64,000 bases of DNA from JBAZZQ01 sp041658725 (GTDB lineage: Bacteria > Planctomycetota > Phycisphaerae > JAAYCJ01). The notes below the pieces were generated by a model. It made no database searches. It saw nothing but the letters and a program-made list of their open reading frames with translations, and was not told the origin of the DNA. Below are positions 50,401 to 58,996 of this stretch, one piece after another (position 1 is the stretch's first letter; the number at the start of each line of letters is the position of its first letter). The stretch covers positions 1-64,000 of the forward strand of contig JBAZZQ010000008.1 in the NCBI GenBank assembly GCA_041658725.1, given 5' to 3'. Both the position numbers and the translations under genes were made by a program.

Positions 50401-52107
50401 ATGAATAAAGCCATCAAACTTGGAACTGAAAATCTTCCCAGGGTGAAGAATCCTGTTATTGGCGTTTTCGCCCCCTGCGATTTTCGCATCGACGAAGATT
50501 CGCGGAAGCGCACGCAAAACATCATTCAGATGTCGGCGGATATTATCGCGGAAAATGTCAAGCTCGTCGACGGCTGCCCCGTAAAAGTCGTTTACAGCAC
50601 CGTTTTGATCGATGGTGAAAAACAGGCCGACCTCGTGGCCCGGCAATTCGAGCAGGCGGGGGTCAATATCCTGGTTGCCGTTCCCGATACGTGGTCCTTC
50701 CCTCAGCCGACGCTGATTTCCTTTATCCAGCAATTTCCGAAAGATACCCCGCTAAACCTTACCTGCGGCAACAGCGGACCCAAACCCGGAGTCGTTTATG
50801 TCCATGCCTGCAGCGGAGCCCTTTCGCAATACGGCAAGCTGGTTCATATCAACGTCGGCTCCTGGCCTGATACAGGCTTAAACCCGAAAATGAGTGAAAG
50901 CACCGCCAGAAGCCTGATTGATTGGTGTTATGCGGCGGTAACCAGTCAAGCCCTGAAGGGCAGAAGGGTCGTCATCTTCGGCCATGATTCGATGGGCATG
51001 GAAACCGCCCTTGCCCACATTATCCCGACGCGGAACACCTTCGGCCTGGAAATCACACGACTGGATATGAAGTTACTAGCCGACATGCTGCAGAAAAAAT
51101 CATACGATCAAAAAGAACTCAGGGACCTGCGAGGCTGGCTCGATGGGTTGGTCGGAAAGCGAATTGAAATCAGAAACGGCGAGGACAATGAACGCTTTAA
51201 TATTTCCCTGGCGATGTACTTGATCACACGCGATCTTCTGAACGACCTGAACGCGGTAGGCGGCGGATTTATGAGTCAGCTCGAATGGGGTTCCGATCCG
51301 CGGGGCATTCCGCTGCCCGTGGCCGACGTCATGGAATCGCTCTTTAATTCCACCTTCGATCATCGAGGAAAAAAACCGCCCCTGCCCTACGCCACCGAGG
51401 CCGACGCACAGGGATTATTGACCATGCTGTTTTTTACGCACCTTACCGGTGGAAATCCTCCGCTCTTTATGGACTTCCGAAAGGCCTGGGAACCGTGGGA
51501 AATTAAGGCCCTGGCCGCGAAACTGAAAATGAAACTCACGGGAAAAACCCTTTGGGAAAAAATCGGTTTCGTCGATGGCGACAACTCCGGTTCCGCCTCC
51601 TTCGACTGGGCAGCCAAACCCGGCGCGTCTGTTAAAGAGATCATGTCGAAAGTTCGTTTCCCGCTTGCCGATCCGGGCTATTTCCCCGGCCTGGGAAATT
51701 CCGTAACGTTCGTTTCCCCCGGTGGAATCGAAGGGATCGCCGGTCGGATGGCCTACAGCGCCCCCGGCAACATCTTCTCGCTCATCTGGGACGAAGCGGC
51801 CACCGTGGACCTGCCAGCCAAACTTTCCGATGCCGTCTGCCGAACGTCAAACCACACCTGGCCCCACACCTTCGTCATGCCGAAATACGCTACGATGGGT
51901 GAATACAAGCAATACCCACCAGCCAACCATTTCCACATGACCTGGGGCCTTTCCCCGGCTCGCTTGGAATTCTGGATGGATTTGTCCAACGTCCTCTCAA
52001 TCACCCCCTGGCAAAACAGGCCGTCGTATCTGGAAGGCATTGATCGTCCGGTCCCGTTGCTGTATTTGATGAACGGCGGAGAAGCAGCATATAAAATGGG
52101 CAGATAG
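50401..52107 (+). CDS. L-fucose isomerase-family protein
   Basis: A 568-residue protein close in length to FucI (about 590). The metal ligands fit: Glu in PYATEADAQGLLTML, Asp in PPLFMDFRKAWE, and His in PANHFHMTWGLSP. VIFGHDSMGMETALAHIIPT and LTCGNSGPKPGVVYVHACSG match the substrate and hexamer parts. It would convert L-fucose (or a relative) to L-fuculose. Located after the GH29 gene, it supports a deoxyhexose route, distinct from the AraA-like isomerase at 36757. Confidence 0.85.
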   Translation: MNKAIKLGTENLPRVKNPVIGVFAPCDFRIDEDSRKRTQNIIQMSADIIAENVKLVDGCPVKVVYSTVLIDGEKQADLVARQFEQAGVNILVAVPDTWSFPQPTLISFIQQFPKDTPLNLTCGNSGPKPGVVYVHACSGALSQYGKLVHINVGSWPDTGLNPKMSESTARSLIDWCYAAVTSQALKGRRVVIFGHDSMGMETALAHIIPTRNTFGLEITRLDMKLLADMLQKKSYDQKELRDLRGWLDGLVGKRIEIRNGEDNERFNISLAMYLITRDLLNDLNAVGGGFMSQLEWGSDPRGIPLPVADVMESLFNSTFDHRGKKPPLPYATEADAQGLLTMLFFTHLTGGNPPLFMDFRKAWEPWEIKALAAKLKMKLTGKTLWEKIGFVDGDNSGSASFDWAAKPGASVKEIMSKVRFPLADPGYFPGLGNSVTFVSPGGIEGIAGRMAYSAPGNIFSLIWDEAATVDLPAKLSDAVCRTSNHTWPHTFVMPKYATMGEYKQYPPANHFHMTWGLSPARLEFWMDLSNVLSITPWQNRPSYLEGIDRPVPLLYLMNGGEAAYKMGR

Positions 52108-52139
52108 GCGATATCGGTGGTGAACAAGGGGCATCCATA

Positions 52140-53009
52140 ATGGAACTCACGGCGACCCAGGTGGATTGGATTCTCATTCTGGCGGGGTTGCTCGTCTGGG
52201 CCAAACTGTTGACGTTTTATGCCTCTCGCCGGCACTATTTGAAAATCGATCCTCAACCCCAAACCGCCGCCATTCAATTCGGGGTCGAAGCGATCCTGAT
52301 CGTCTTCATTTTATTCCTGCTGAGCGGACAACTAATCCAACAATTTCTTGAGAAATTTTTGGTCACGACGGGTTTAAATGACCTTTCCCGGCAAATGCTC
52401 GCGGATACCGCCGCGAAGCTCGTGGCTGGGACGGGGATTATTTATCTGCTTTCCAGATTCGCAAAGACCAAAGCCCTTTTCGGTGAACCATCGCCCAGCG
52501 ATCATTCTTTTTGGACAAATATCCCTCGTTGGGTAAAAGTGATTCTGATCTCGGTGATCGTTTACCTGGCCATCTATCCACTGGTCAATGTGCTCCTGCT
52601 GAGCGCGGGAATTATTTTTTTTCAAAAGGTCCTGCATCTTACAGTGCCGGAGAGCCACCAGGCATTTCAACTCCTGAGCGATAAAAACGTCCCACTGTTT
52701 GTCAAGGCCGATGGTGTGCTGCTGGCGGCGATTGTTTCTCCGATAATCGAAGAATTGTTTTTCCGGGGCCTTGTCCAAAATTATCTATACAAACTTTTCT
52801 GCCGCCCCATGATCGCGATTATGGTAACGAGTATCTTTTTTATGCTGGTTCACTATCCGTTGTTGCAGCAGATGCCGGCATTGTGGATGCTGGGGGTCAT
52901 CCTCGGCTGGAGTTACTATCGCTATCGGACTCTGACCGTTCCGATGCTTATTCATGTTATTTTTAACAGCGTAAGCCTGGCCCTCTGGTGGCTGGGTGGG
53001 ATTGGATAA
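52140..53009 (+). CDS. CPBP (CAAX/Rce1-type) intramembrane protease
   Basis: A 289-residue polytopic protein with about seven hydrophobic segments. The active motifs are SPIIEELFFRGLVQNYLY (EExxxR), FFMLVHYPLL (FxxxH) and LIHVIFNSVSLALW (HxxxN). This is the ABI/CPBP glutamic endopeptidase family; bacterial roles include bacteriocin immunity and protein processing. It lies 33 nt after the isomerase on the same strand, perhaps only by readthrough. Confidence 0.9.
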   Translation: MELTATQVDWILILAGLLVWAKLLTFYASRRHYLKIDPQPQTAAIQFGVEAILIVFILFLLSGQLIQQFLEKFLVTTGLNDLSRQMLADTAAKLVAGTGIIYLLSRFAKTKALFGEPSPSDHSFWTNIPRWVKVILISVIVYLAIYPLVNVLLLSAGIIFFQKVLHLTVPESHQAFQLLSDKNVPLFVKADGVLLAAIVSPIIEELFFRGLVQNYLYKLFCRPMIAIMVTSIFFMLVHYPLLQQMPALWMLGVILGWSYYRYRTLTVPMLIHVIFNSVSLALWWLGGIG

Positions 53010-53050
53010 AAATATTTTGTTCCCGTATTGGTGAAAGGCTGGACGTGGGA

Positions 53051-54193
53051 CTATATTCTTTTATCTCCCTGTGCCAATTTCACCATCGTCTGATAATTCG
53101 CCAATGTTTGAGCGGTAATCGTTCTGCCGTAGGGTGAGGCAGACGGCATCAAAACGAATCCTCGGCCCTTGCCATCGGTCCCTTCGCGCAGAGCCTTTTC
53201 AACCTTTTTCTGAAATTCCTCGGTAGCAAGGTTTTCAATATCCGCGATCTCGATATTTCCAAACAGGACCATGTCCCGGCCGTATTGTCGGCGAACATCG
53301 ATCAATTCCATGTCGCCCTGATCCGGCGGCTCGATCGGGTCCAGGCCATCGGGTTTGATGGCGGTGATATGCGGCAAAATATTCCGCAACCGTCCGTGCG
53401 AATGAAGCCGGGCGTAACCGCCGTGCCGTTGGATCATCTTCACCATCGGTCCGGTGTACGTGACGACATATTCCTCAAACAGGCGGGGAGGCAGATAAGG
53501 TTCCGCGGCATATTCCGGCCCGTAGATTCGCCACAGTCGGCCGGGGAACTCCCGAGCTACGATTTCGGTGGTGCGATGGATATCACGGGCACATTTCCGC
53601 AGCATTTGATGAAACAACTCCGGCTCGGTCAAGGCCAGGATCGTATAATCCTCCATTGAAAACTGGCTGGCCGCTTGGCAGATCGGATCACCGGTATCCA
53701 CCATAACGATACCAGCCTCACCGAGGTCTTTTTCCAGTTCAAACAGATTCGAGCAATCGACCGTGTGGTCGAATATCTCATCCGGAAGTTTCAGGTACGC
53801 TCGCAGATCGTCCGCACTTTTCAACAAGTGTTCAATCACCCAGACGGTGTCCACCTCCGCATCCCGCCGAGTCACCTGCGTCAACGTCCGGCCCGCCGCC
53901 ATCACCTGTGTCCGGGTAAACCGCGATTGTCCCTCCTCCCATGTTTTAAGTGAAAAATATTTTTCTCGGTATTCCGGATGAGCGAAACGCATAATTGGAG
54001 CGCCTGCGCGAATGACGTCGGTGTGGTTTTCCGCCAAGTCCAGCAAAGGCCGCCACGACGGGTCATTATAAATATTGTAAGAGTCCGGGTCGTCCGGGTT
54101 GTGTTTACGGAAAGTGATCTCGTAGAAATTTACCGCCGGCCGGTCCACCGGCTCTCCTCGCAATGTCGCCATCAATCGTTCACGTCGTGTCAT
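53051..54193 (-). CDS. UroD-like (PF01208/MtaA fold) protein
   Basis: A 380-residue UroD-like barrel, third of four in the window. MTRRERLMATLRGEPVDRPA is the classic N-terminus of PF01208; GRLWRIYGPEYAAEPYLPPRLFEEYV and YARLHSHGRLRNILPHITAI follow, with LHSHG replacing HxCG; VLFGNIEIADI and KGRGFVLMPSASPYGRTIT close the barrel. AAGGAGACATA before ATG fixes the start. It is downstream of a sugar isomerase/epimerase-like gene on the same strand. Confidence 0.85.
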   Translation of the reverse strand: MTRRERLMATLRGEPVDRPAVNFYEITFRKHNPDDPDSYNIYNDPSWRPLLDLAENHTDVIRAGAPIMRFAHPEYREKYFSLKTWEEGQSRFTRTQVMAAGRTLTQVTRRDAEVDTVWVIEHLLKSADDLRAYLKLPDEIFDHTVDCSNLFELEKDLGEAGIVMVDTGDPICQAASQFSMEDYTILALTEPELFHQMLRKCARDIHRTTEIVAREFPGRLWRIYGPEYAAEPYLPPRLFEEYVVTYTGPMVKMIQRHGGYARLHSHGRLRNILPHITAIKPDGLDPIEPPDQGDMELIDVRRQYGRDMVLFGNIEIADIENLATEEFQKKVEKALREGTDGKGRGFVLMPSASPYGRTITAQTLANYQTMVKLAQGDKRI

Positions 54194-54224
54194 TATGTCT
54201 CCTTATGTGGATGATCCCGCAATA

Positions 54225-55193
54225 TTAAAACCACCAGGCCTGATCGGTCTTTTCGCGAATGACGACGGTTCTCAAATAGTTGACCGCTTTCTCGAAACCC
54301 TCCTGAGCGCTCATCAGGCCGTCTTCGTGTTCGATGCTGAGCACACCGTCGTATCCTTTGGCTCGGAGCATGGAGATGAAGGGTTTCCAGAATTCGTCAC
54401 CGTGCCCATAACCCACCGTTCGAAAAACCCAGCTTCGTTCGTCGATCCTGCCGTAACTTTTGGTATCGAGGTTGCCGTTGACTTTCGAGTTCGAGGGATC
54501 GATGTAGGTGTCCTTGGCATGAACGTGCCAGAGACACTTGGCGTCACCGAGGGTCCGAACGGATTCGACGGGGTCGATCCCCTGCCAGAAAAAATGGCTG
54601 GGGTCGAAATTGGCCCCGATTTGTTTGCCGCATTCCTTTCTCAGCCGCAGAAGGGTTTCGGTATTGTAAACGCAGAAACCGGGATGGGCTTCAAAGGCCA
54701 GCTTGACCCCGTTGTCAGCGGCGAGTTTATTCTGTCGGGTCCAGAACGGAACTAAAACGTCATTCCATTGGTATTCCAGTATCTTGGCATAATCGTCGGG
54801 CCATGGGCAGGTGACCCAGTTGGGTGTCTTGTCGCCTTTTTTCCCCGCTGGGCAACCGCTGAAATTGATGACCACATTCGTTCCGAGTTTTGGCGCGAGT
54901 TTGACGGCGACTTCGTGCTGCCGGGTATGGAGTTTGGCAATGGCTCCGTCGGGATGCACGGGATTTCCATGCACCGCCAGCGCCGAGACGACCAGGCCTC
55001 GCTGCTTAATAGCGTCTTTGATCTGACCCTGACGACCGATGTCGGCCAAAATCTCTTCGGGATCGAAAAAGGGCTGGCCAGGATATGCGCCCACCGGAAG
55101 CTCGATGGCCTCCAGACCCAGATGCCGGCAGTAATCCAAGGCTTTATCAAATCCCATCGCACCCAGCCCGGTCCCCATGACTCCGATTTTCAT
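54225..55193 (-). CDS. Sugar phosphate isomerase/epimerase (AP_endonuc_2 family)
   Basis: A 322-residue TIM barrel. MKIGVMGTGLGAMGFDKALD starts it; GLEAIELPVGAYP, NVVINFSGCPAG, VKLAFEAHPGFCVYN (metal Glu), IGANFDPSHFFWQGIDP (Asp, His), LWHVHAKDTYIDPS (His) and GVLSIEHEDGLMS (last Glu) give the full metal set. The start at 55193 has GAGGACAAAAA; the frame is open to 55361 but unsupported. Pairs with a UroD-like gene downstream (31 nt gap). Confidence 0.88.
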   Translation of the reverse strand: MKIGVMGTGLGAMGFDKALDYCRHLGLEAIELPVGAYPGQPFFDPEEILADIGRQGQIKDAIKQRGLVVSALAVHGNPVHPDGAIAKLHTRQHEVAVKLAPKLGTNVVINFSGCPAGKKGDKTPNWVTCPWPDDYAKILEYQWNDVLVPFWTRQNKLAADNGVKLAFEAHPGFCVYNTETLLRLRKECGKQIGANFDPSHFFWQGIDPVESVRTLGDAKCLWHVHAKDTYIDPSNSKVNGNLDTKSYGRIDERSWVFRTVGYGHGDEFWKPFISMLRAKGYDGVLSIEHEDGLMSAQEGFEKAVNYLRTVVIREKTDQAWWF

Positions 55194-55457
55194 TTTTTGT
55201 CCTCTTAAAGCTAAACCTGATTTTACACATAGCTTGACGTTTCCCTCAAAATAACAACCCATACGGCAGTTGGGAAAGAGAAATTTCCCGCCGCCGCTAC
55301 GTTTCTTTGTAAAATATCCGCTGGAGCAAGTTAGGACTCCAAAAAAAAGCGATAAAGGCAAGCTGTGTATCCCACAAATAAGGATTCGTGCACTTATGAA
55401 TTTAATGGCTGCTTATTTTTCCGAAGGACATCTGAGGACAACATCTACAATTAGGTT
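55194..55457. other. Gap before the tRNA promoter
   Basis: About 260 nt of mixed composition, presumably holding the promoter of the minus-strand isomerase gene. A 63-codon plus-strand frame here (55270-55461) lacks a ribosome-binding site and is not accepted. Nothing else recognised. Confidence 0.4.
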
Positions 55458-55486
55458 TTGACATGAATTAAGGCCATTGTTATAAT
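55458..55486 (+). promoter_or_regulatory. Consensus sigma70 promoter for the tRNA gene
   Basis: TTGACA (55458-55463), exactly 17 nt, TATAAT (55481-55486): a perfect match, about 93 nt before the tRNA. Such a strong site fits a stable RNA. Confidence 0.85.
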
Positions 55487-55579
55487 TCCGAACATTGAGA
55501 CCCAAATAACATGGATTTGGGTTGAGTGTACGGAAATGCTTTGAAAAAAATAACCTAAGTTCGTATTGCATAATGTGTT

Positions 55580-55653
55580 GGCCGTGTAGCTCAGATGGTT
55601 AGAGCATGGGATTCATAAACCCAAGGTCGTCAGTTCGATTCTGACCGCGGCCA
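55580..55653 (+). tRNA. tRNA with CAU anticodon (Met elongator or Ile2)
   Basis: 74 nt with acceptor GGCCGTG/CGCGGCC (one G-U), D-arm GCTC/GAGC, anticodon loop TTCATAA, T-arm GTCAG-TTCGATT-CTGAC and discriminator A; no encoded CCA. The anticodon stem has one A-A mismatch at 31:39 beside TGGG/CCCA. CAU anticodons serve Met or, if lysidine-modified, Ile; the mismatch does not decide. An integrase remnant ends 12 nt downstream. Confidence 0.92.
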
Positions 55654-55664
55654 TTTGTAAGTTG

Positions 55665-56065
55665 CTAATTGTCAATAGGTTCTGACAGAAACACTTCTGT
55701 CGGTTGAGTGGCGGAAGGCTCGCGTAACAAATGTGTAACAGAAATGTTTTCCAGGGATTTCCTGGTTGCCTCACGCGTTCGCTCCAACAGATCATCACTG
55801 ACGGCAAGATAGAAGGTTCGAGTGGTCTCAAAACTGGCATGACCTGCCATTCGCATGACGTCCAACTCCCGCAACCCGTGGGAAAGCCAATTGCTGAGGC
55901 CTGCTCGACGTTCACTCACGTTACGGCCTGCGCACTCGCCAAGTGACTTTGCATCACCCTCTACCCCGGAGGCTCCAACGACGGGATTACTCCCGACATT
56001 GCTCCGATTGCTACCGGCAGGAGCGAAAGTTGCCGGGTGGGACTTGCACCCACTGAAGTTCTACG
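55665..56065 (-). pseudogene. Tyrosine recombinase (integrase) C-terminal remnant
   Basis: From 55919 down to the TAG at 55665 the frame gives GLSNWLSHGLRELDVMRMAG, HASFETTRTFYLAVSDDLLE: the GH..x..TT..FY block with catalytic His and Tyr of phage-type integrases. The frame continues upstream to about 56065 without resembling the rest of the enzyme (NPVVGASGVEGDAKSLGECA), and no start, Arg-I box or N-terminal domain is present. It abuts the tRNA 3' end, as integrases do at tRNA attachment sites, so a former island boundary is likely. Confidence 0.7.
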
Positions 56066-56152
56066 CCGTTCCACGGCGCACTGAAAAATACGGGTTAAAC
56101 TATAAATTATAGAAATTTCTCTTCCAGTACGGCCTTCTGCCTCATTCGTAGC

Positions 56153-56605
56153 TCAAGCAGGCAACGGTGGGATTTTTTTGAAGCCGGTTTGTCGAAGGTA
56201 CTTTTCGGTTCGGTGGTGCATTTTTTGGGCGTTTTTTTTAGTATGATCGTCGTAGTGGGTTAAATGCAAAAGGCCGTGGGTGATATAAAGGGCCAGTTCG
56301 GCGGCGGGGTTGGTTTTGAGTTTTCGGGCTTGCTCGCGGGCAAGTTGGGAGTTGGCGATGATCTGGCCAATCAATTCGGACCCTGTATCGCTAAGGTCAA
56401 AGGCAAAAACATCGGTCCGGTACCGCCGACGCGCATATTTTTCGGCATAGTCGGCCATTCGTTTGTCGCCCACAATGGCGATGGAAATTTCGGCGTGGGG
56501 GATTTTTTCGCCTTTAAGAATAAGAGCGGCCAGGCGCAAAATTTTCTTTTCACCAAGCGGCAAAAGGCGGACGAATTTTTTTATGGAAATCCGGTATGGT
56601 TTCAT
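56153..56605 (-). CDS. ybeY: Endoribonuclease YbeY (16S rRNA maturation)
   Basis: A 150-residue zinc RNase. The metal motif H-x3-H-x5-H is in LYITHGLLHLTHYDDHTKK (HGLLH and following H), and DVFAFDLSD is the conserved strand before it. EISIAIVGDKRMADYAEKYA is the N-terminal part. It lies 7 nt after the PgpH-type gene in the usual phoH-pgpH-ybeY order of bacteria. Confidence 0.95.
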   Translation of the reverse strand: MKPYRISIKKFVRLLPLGEKKILRLAALILKGEKIPHAEISIAIVGDKRMADYAEKYARRRYRTDVFAFDLSDTGSELIGQIIANSQLAREQARKLKTNPAAELALYITHGLLHLTHYDDHTKKNAQKMHHRTEKYLRQTGFKKIPPLPA

Positions 56606-56611
56606 AATTCT

Positions 56612-58888
56612 TCAGATACCGGTAGCCACTTTTGTGGAGGTGATGGTTTCATCGGGAGAGGCGGAGGGCGTTTGGGAAGGATATGCGATCCGGCTGTGAT
56701 AGAAGCCGCTGAGACTCTTAGTCAGACTGTCCTCGACGGCGTGCAATTCACGCAGGGTAATGTCGCAATTGTCAAACTGTCCGTCTTCGAGGCGTTTTTC
56801 GACGATCTGATGGACGATGGTTTCAATACGTCCCATCGTAGGTTCCGCCAGGGATCGTGCGGCGCTTTCGACCCCGTCGGCAAGCATGACGATGGCGATT
56901 TCCTTGCTATATGGTTTTGGGCCCGGATAACGAAAGGCCACATCCAGAGCTTCCTTGTCGCTTTCCGGCTGCTGGACGGCCTTGTTGTAGAAGTATTCGA
57001 TCAGGGTCGTGCCATGATGCTCGGCGATAAATCGAGTGATGACGTTAGGCAAACCATATTCCTGGGCAAGTTCCAAGCCGTCTTTGACATGTCCGATGAT
57101 GATCAGCATGCTCATGGCGGGCGAGAGACCTTTATGCCGGGTAATGACATTTCCCGGCTGGTTTTCCACGAAATATTTTGGTTTGTTGATTTTTCCAATA
57201 TCGTGATAGTAGGACCCTGCCCGTGCCAGCAGTCCGTTGGCACCAATGGCGTCGGCGGCGGCTTCGGCGAGCGATCCGATAAGGAGCGAATGACTGAAGG
57301 TGCCGGGCGCTTCGAGGGTCAATTTTCGAAGGAGCGGTTTACTGGCGTCGCACCATTCGAGAAGGGTCATACTGGTGGCGATCTGGAAAAGTCTTTCGAT
57401 CACGGGCAAAAGACCCTGAACCACCAACCCCGCCGCCAGGGCCCCCCCTGCCGCGGACATGGCGCTTTTGAGGATATATTTTACTTCCTGATAATCGGCC
57501 AGTTGCGAGGCCCAGACCACGGCAAAGGCCATCAGCGCGGCGGCGGAGGCGATTTCGATGAGTTTGGACCGGCTTCGAATCTCTTCGAGGGTCAGAACCA
57601 CCGTCGCTCCACCGGCAAGCAGGGTAAGGAGCAGACTGACGTTTCCATTCAGGGTAATCATCAACAGGCAGACCAGGGCGGTCATCACCACGAGGGCAAA
57701 TCGATGGTCATAAGCAATGCTCATCACCATCGCCAGCAAAACAACCTCAAAAACGGTCCCGTAACTATTCCATCCACCCAGGTCCATGATACGGGCCATA
57801 GCGACCATGGCGAATAAGGATAGAGCGAGCACCGAAGCCCTGGACCAGTTATGGATCGCTTTCCGCTGGAATCTGGCACAATAAACCCACAAGGAAACAC
57901 TGATCACTACTACAAGCATAGCAATGCCGGCCTCGGCCAAAAGTTTTTCGCGTGGATTAATCGAATTCCAGTAGGCCTTGTTTTCCATTTCCAGCAGTTG
58001 GACTTCGCGTTTATCGATCTCCTGATCTTGCTTGACAAGCAAACTTCCAGGTTCAAATTTTCGGAAAACCCTATTGGCCTCCGAATCGAAACGGGTCTGC
58101 CGCTGTTTATCGGTGGCGGCTTTGTCAAAAAGCCAGATGGGTTTGAAATTTTCCTTCAGATACCGCTCGACGACGGGCTGAAAACCCAAAGGCAGGACCT
58201 GGATAGTTCGGGCAAGAAAGGCATTTACTTTCTCGCTGTCCGTATCGAAGATCCATTGATCGGTTTGCCGTGGGATTTTAGTTTCCGGATTAACAAGCAC
58301 AACGGTATTTGCCTTGCGGTATTCTTCGGGAATCACCTCGATGCTGTTTCCGGCGGCGAGGGAAGTTTTCAGTTTTCGCACGGACTTTTGAAATTCCTCC
58401 GGTGATATCTTGGAAATAAATTGTCGAAGGTCGTTAAAATTTTGAGCGTTGATATGCCACGTTTTTTCGAAGACCAGCTTTTTGGCTGTCGGCAAGTCGC
58501 TGTGCTGCTTGATGGCTTTAAGATCGTTGTAAAAAAGGGTCAGGTCCTGATCGACCTGCTCCAGAAACACCTTATTCGGAAGATAATAATTCGGGGTGGA
58601 CTGCCGAGCCTGCTCCTGGGCTTTGGCCGTCGCTTGTTCGTCGAATTCCTGAAACTCGGCACGGACACGAATATCCTGCCGCGGCTTTTGACCGATCCCC
58701 CACGGCATGACCTGTCCGCCGATCACAATCACTCCGCTGGTGATGCACACGAAAATAATTCCGATCACAATACCCCAGGGAGAAATGCGATGGCGAATTT
58801 TCTCCATGGCGCCCTGCGATCGCAGAGATGGGGTGCGTTTAAGCTCGTTCTTGTTTTTTTTATTAAAAAACCACATAATGCTACGCAT
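56612..58888 (-). CDS. 7TM-HD (PgpH-type) cyclic-di-AMP phosphodiesterase-like protein
   Basis: A 758-residue membrane protein. TM1 near 32-55, extracellular 7TMR-HDED domain to about 320, seven TM helices about 325-500, then a cytoplasmic HD domain: EAPGTFSHSLLIGSLAEAAA, ARAGSYYHDIGKINKPKYFV, and IIGHVKDGLELAQEYGLP with FIAEHHGT. HDIG matches PgpH, which hydrolyses c-di-AMP. ATG 58888 or 58876 are both open; no Shine-Dalgarno is visible because a repeat abuts the start. Neighbours phoH and ybeY are the standard context. Confidence 0.9.
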   Translation of the reverse strand: MRSIMWFFNKKNKNELKRTPSLRSQGAMEKIRHRISPWGIVIGIIFVCITSGVIVIGGQVMPWGIGQKPRQDIRVRAEFQEFDEQATAKAQEQARQSTPNYYLPNKVFLEQVDQDLTLFYNDLKAIKQHSDLPTAKKLVFEKTWHINAQNFNDLRQFISKISPEEFQKSVRKLKTSLAAGNSIEVIPEEYRKANTVVLVNPETKIPRQTDQWIFDTDSEKVNAFLARTIQVLPLGFQPVVERYLKENFKPIWLFDKAATDKQRQTRFDSEANRVFRKFEPGSLLVKQDQEIDKREVQLLEMENKAYWNSINPREKLLAEAGIAMLVVVISVSLWVYCARFQRKAIHNWSRASVLALSLFAMVAMARIMDLGGWNSYGTVFEVVLLAMVMSIAYDHRFALVVMTALVCLLMITLNGNVSLLLTLLAGGATVVLTLEEIRSRSKLIEIASAAALMAFAVVWASQLADYQEVKYILKSAMSAAGGALAAGLVVQGLLPVIERLFQIATSMTLLEWCDASKPLLRKLTLEAPGTFSHSLLIGSLAEAAADAIGANGLLARAGSYYHDIGKINKPKYFVENQPGNVITRHKGLSPAMSMLIIIGHVKDGLELAQEYGLPNVITRFIAEHHGTTLIEYFYNKAVQQPESDKEALDVAFRYPGPKPYSKEIAIVMLADGVESAARSLAEPTMGRIETIVHQIVEKRLEDGQFDNCDITLRELHAVEDSLTKSLSGFYHSRIAYPSQTPSASPDETITSTKVATGI

Positions 58889-58996
58889 AAATGACTAAAT
58901 CCTAATGACGAATGTCTAATCAATGACTAAGCCCTAATGTCTAAAAGGATTTGGTCATTAGACATTACTTCGTCATTAGTCATTAGGATTTAGTCA
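58889..58996. repeat. AATGACTAAATCCTAATGAC inverted repeat (family 9)
   Basis: aatgactaaatcctaatgac (58890-58909) and gtcattaggatttagtcatt (58977-58996) are exact inverted ends with further copies (aatgtctaat, attagacatt) between. It fills the entire phoH-pgpH gap and supplies the TGA stop of phoH (58994-58996). Confidence 0.9.

Noticed and set aside
55270..55461. 63-codon plus-strand frame upstream of the tRNA
   Set aside because: No ribosome-binding site, low-quality composition, and it runs into the tRNA promoter.
56264..57817. 517-codon plus-strand open frame
   Set aside because: It lies opposite ybeY and the 7TM-HD gene, both of which have clear motifs; the product is Gly/His/Phe-rich without domains.
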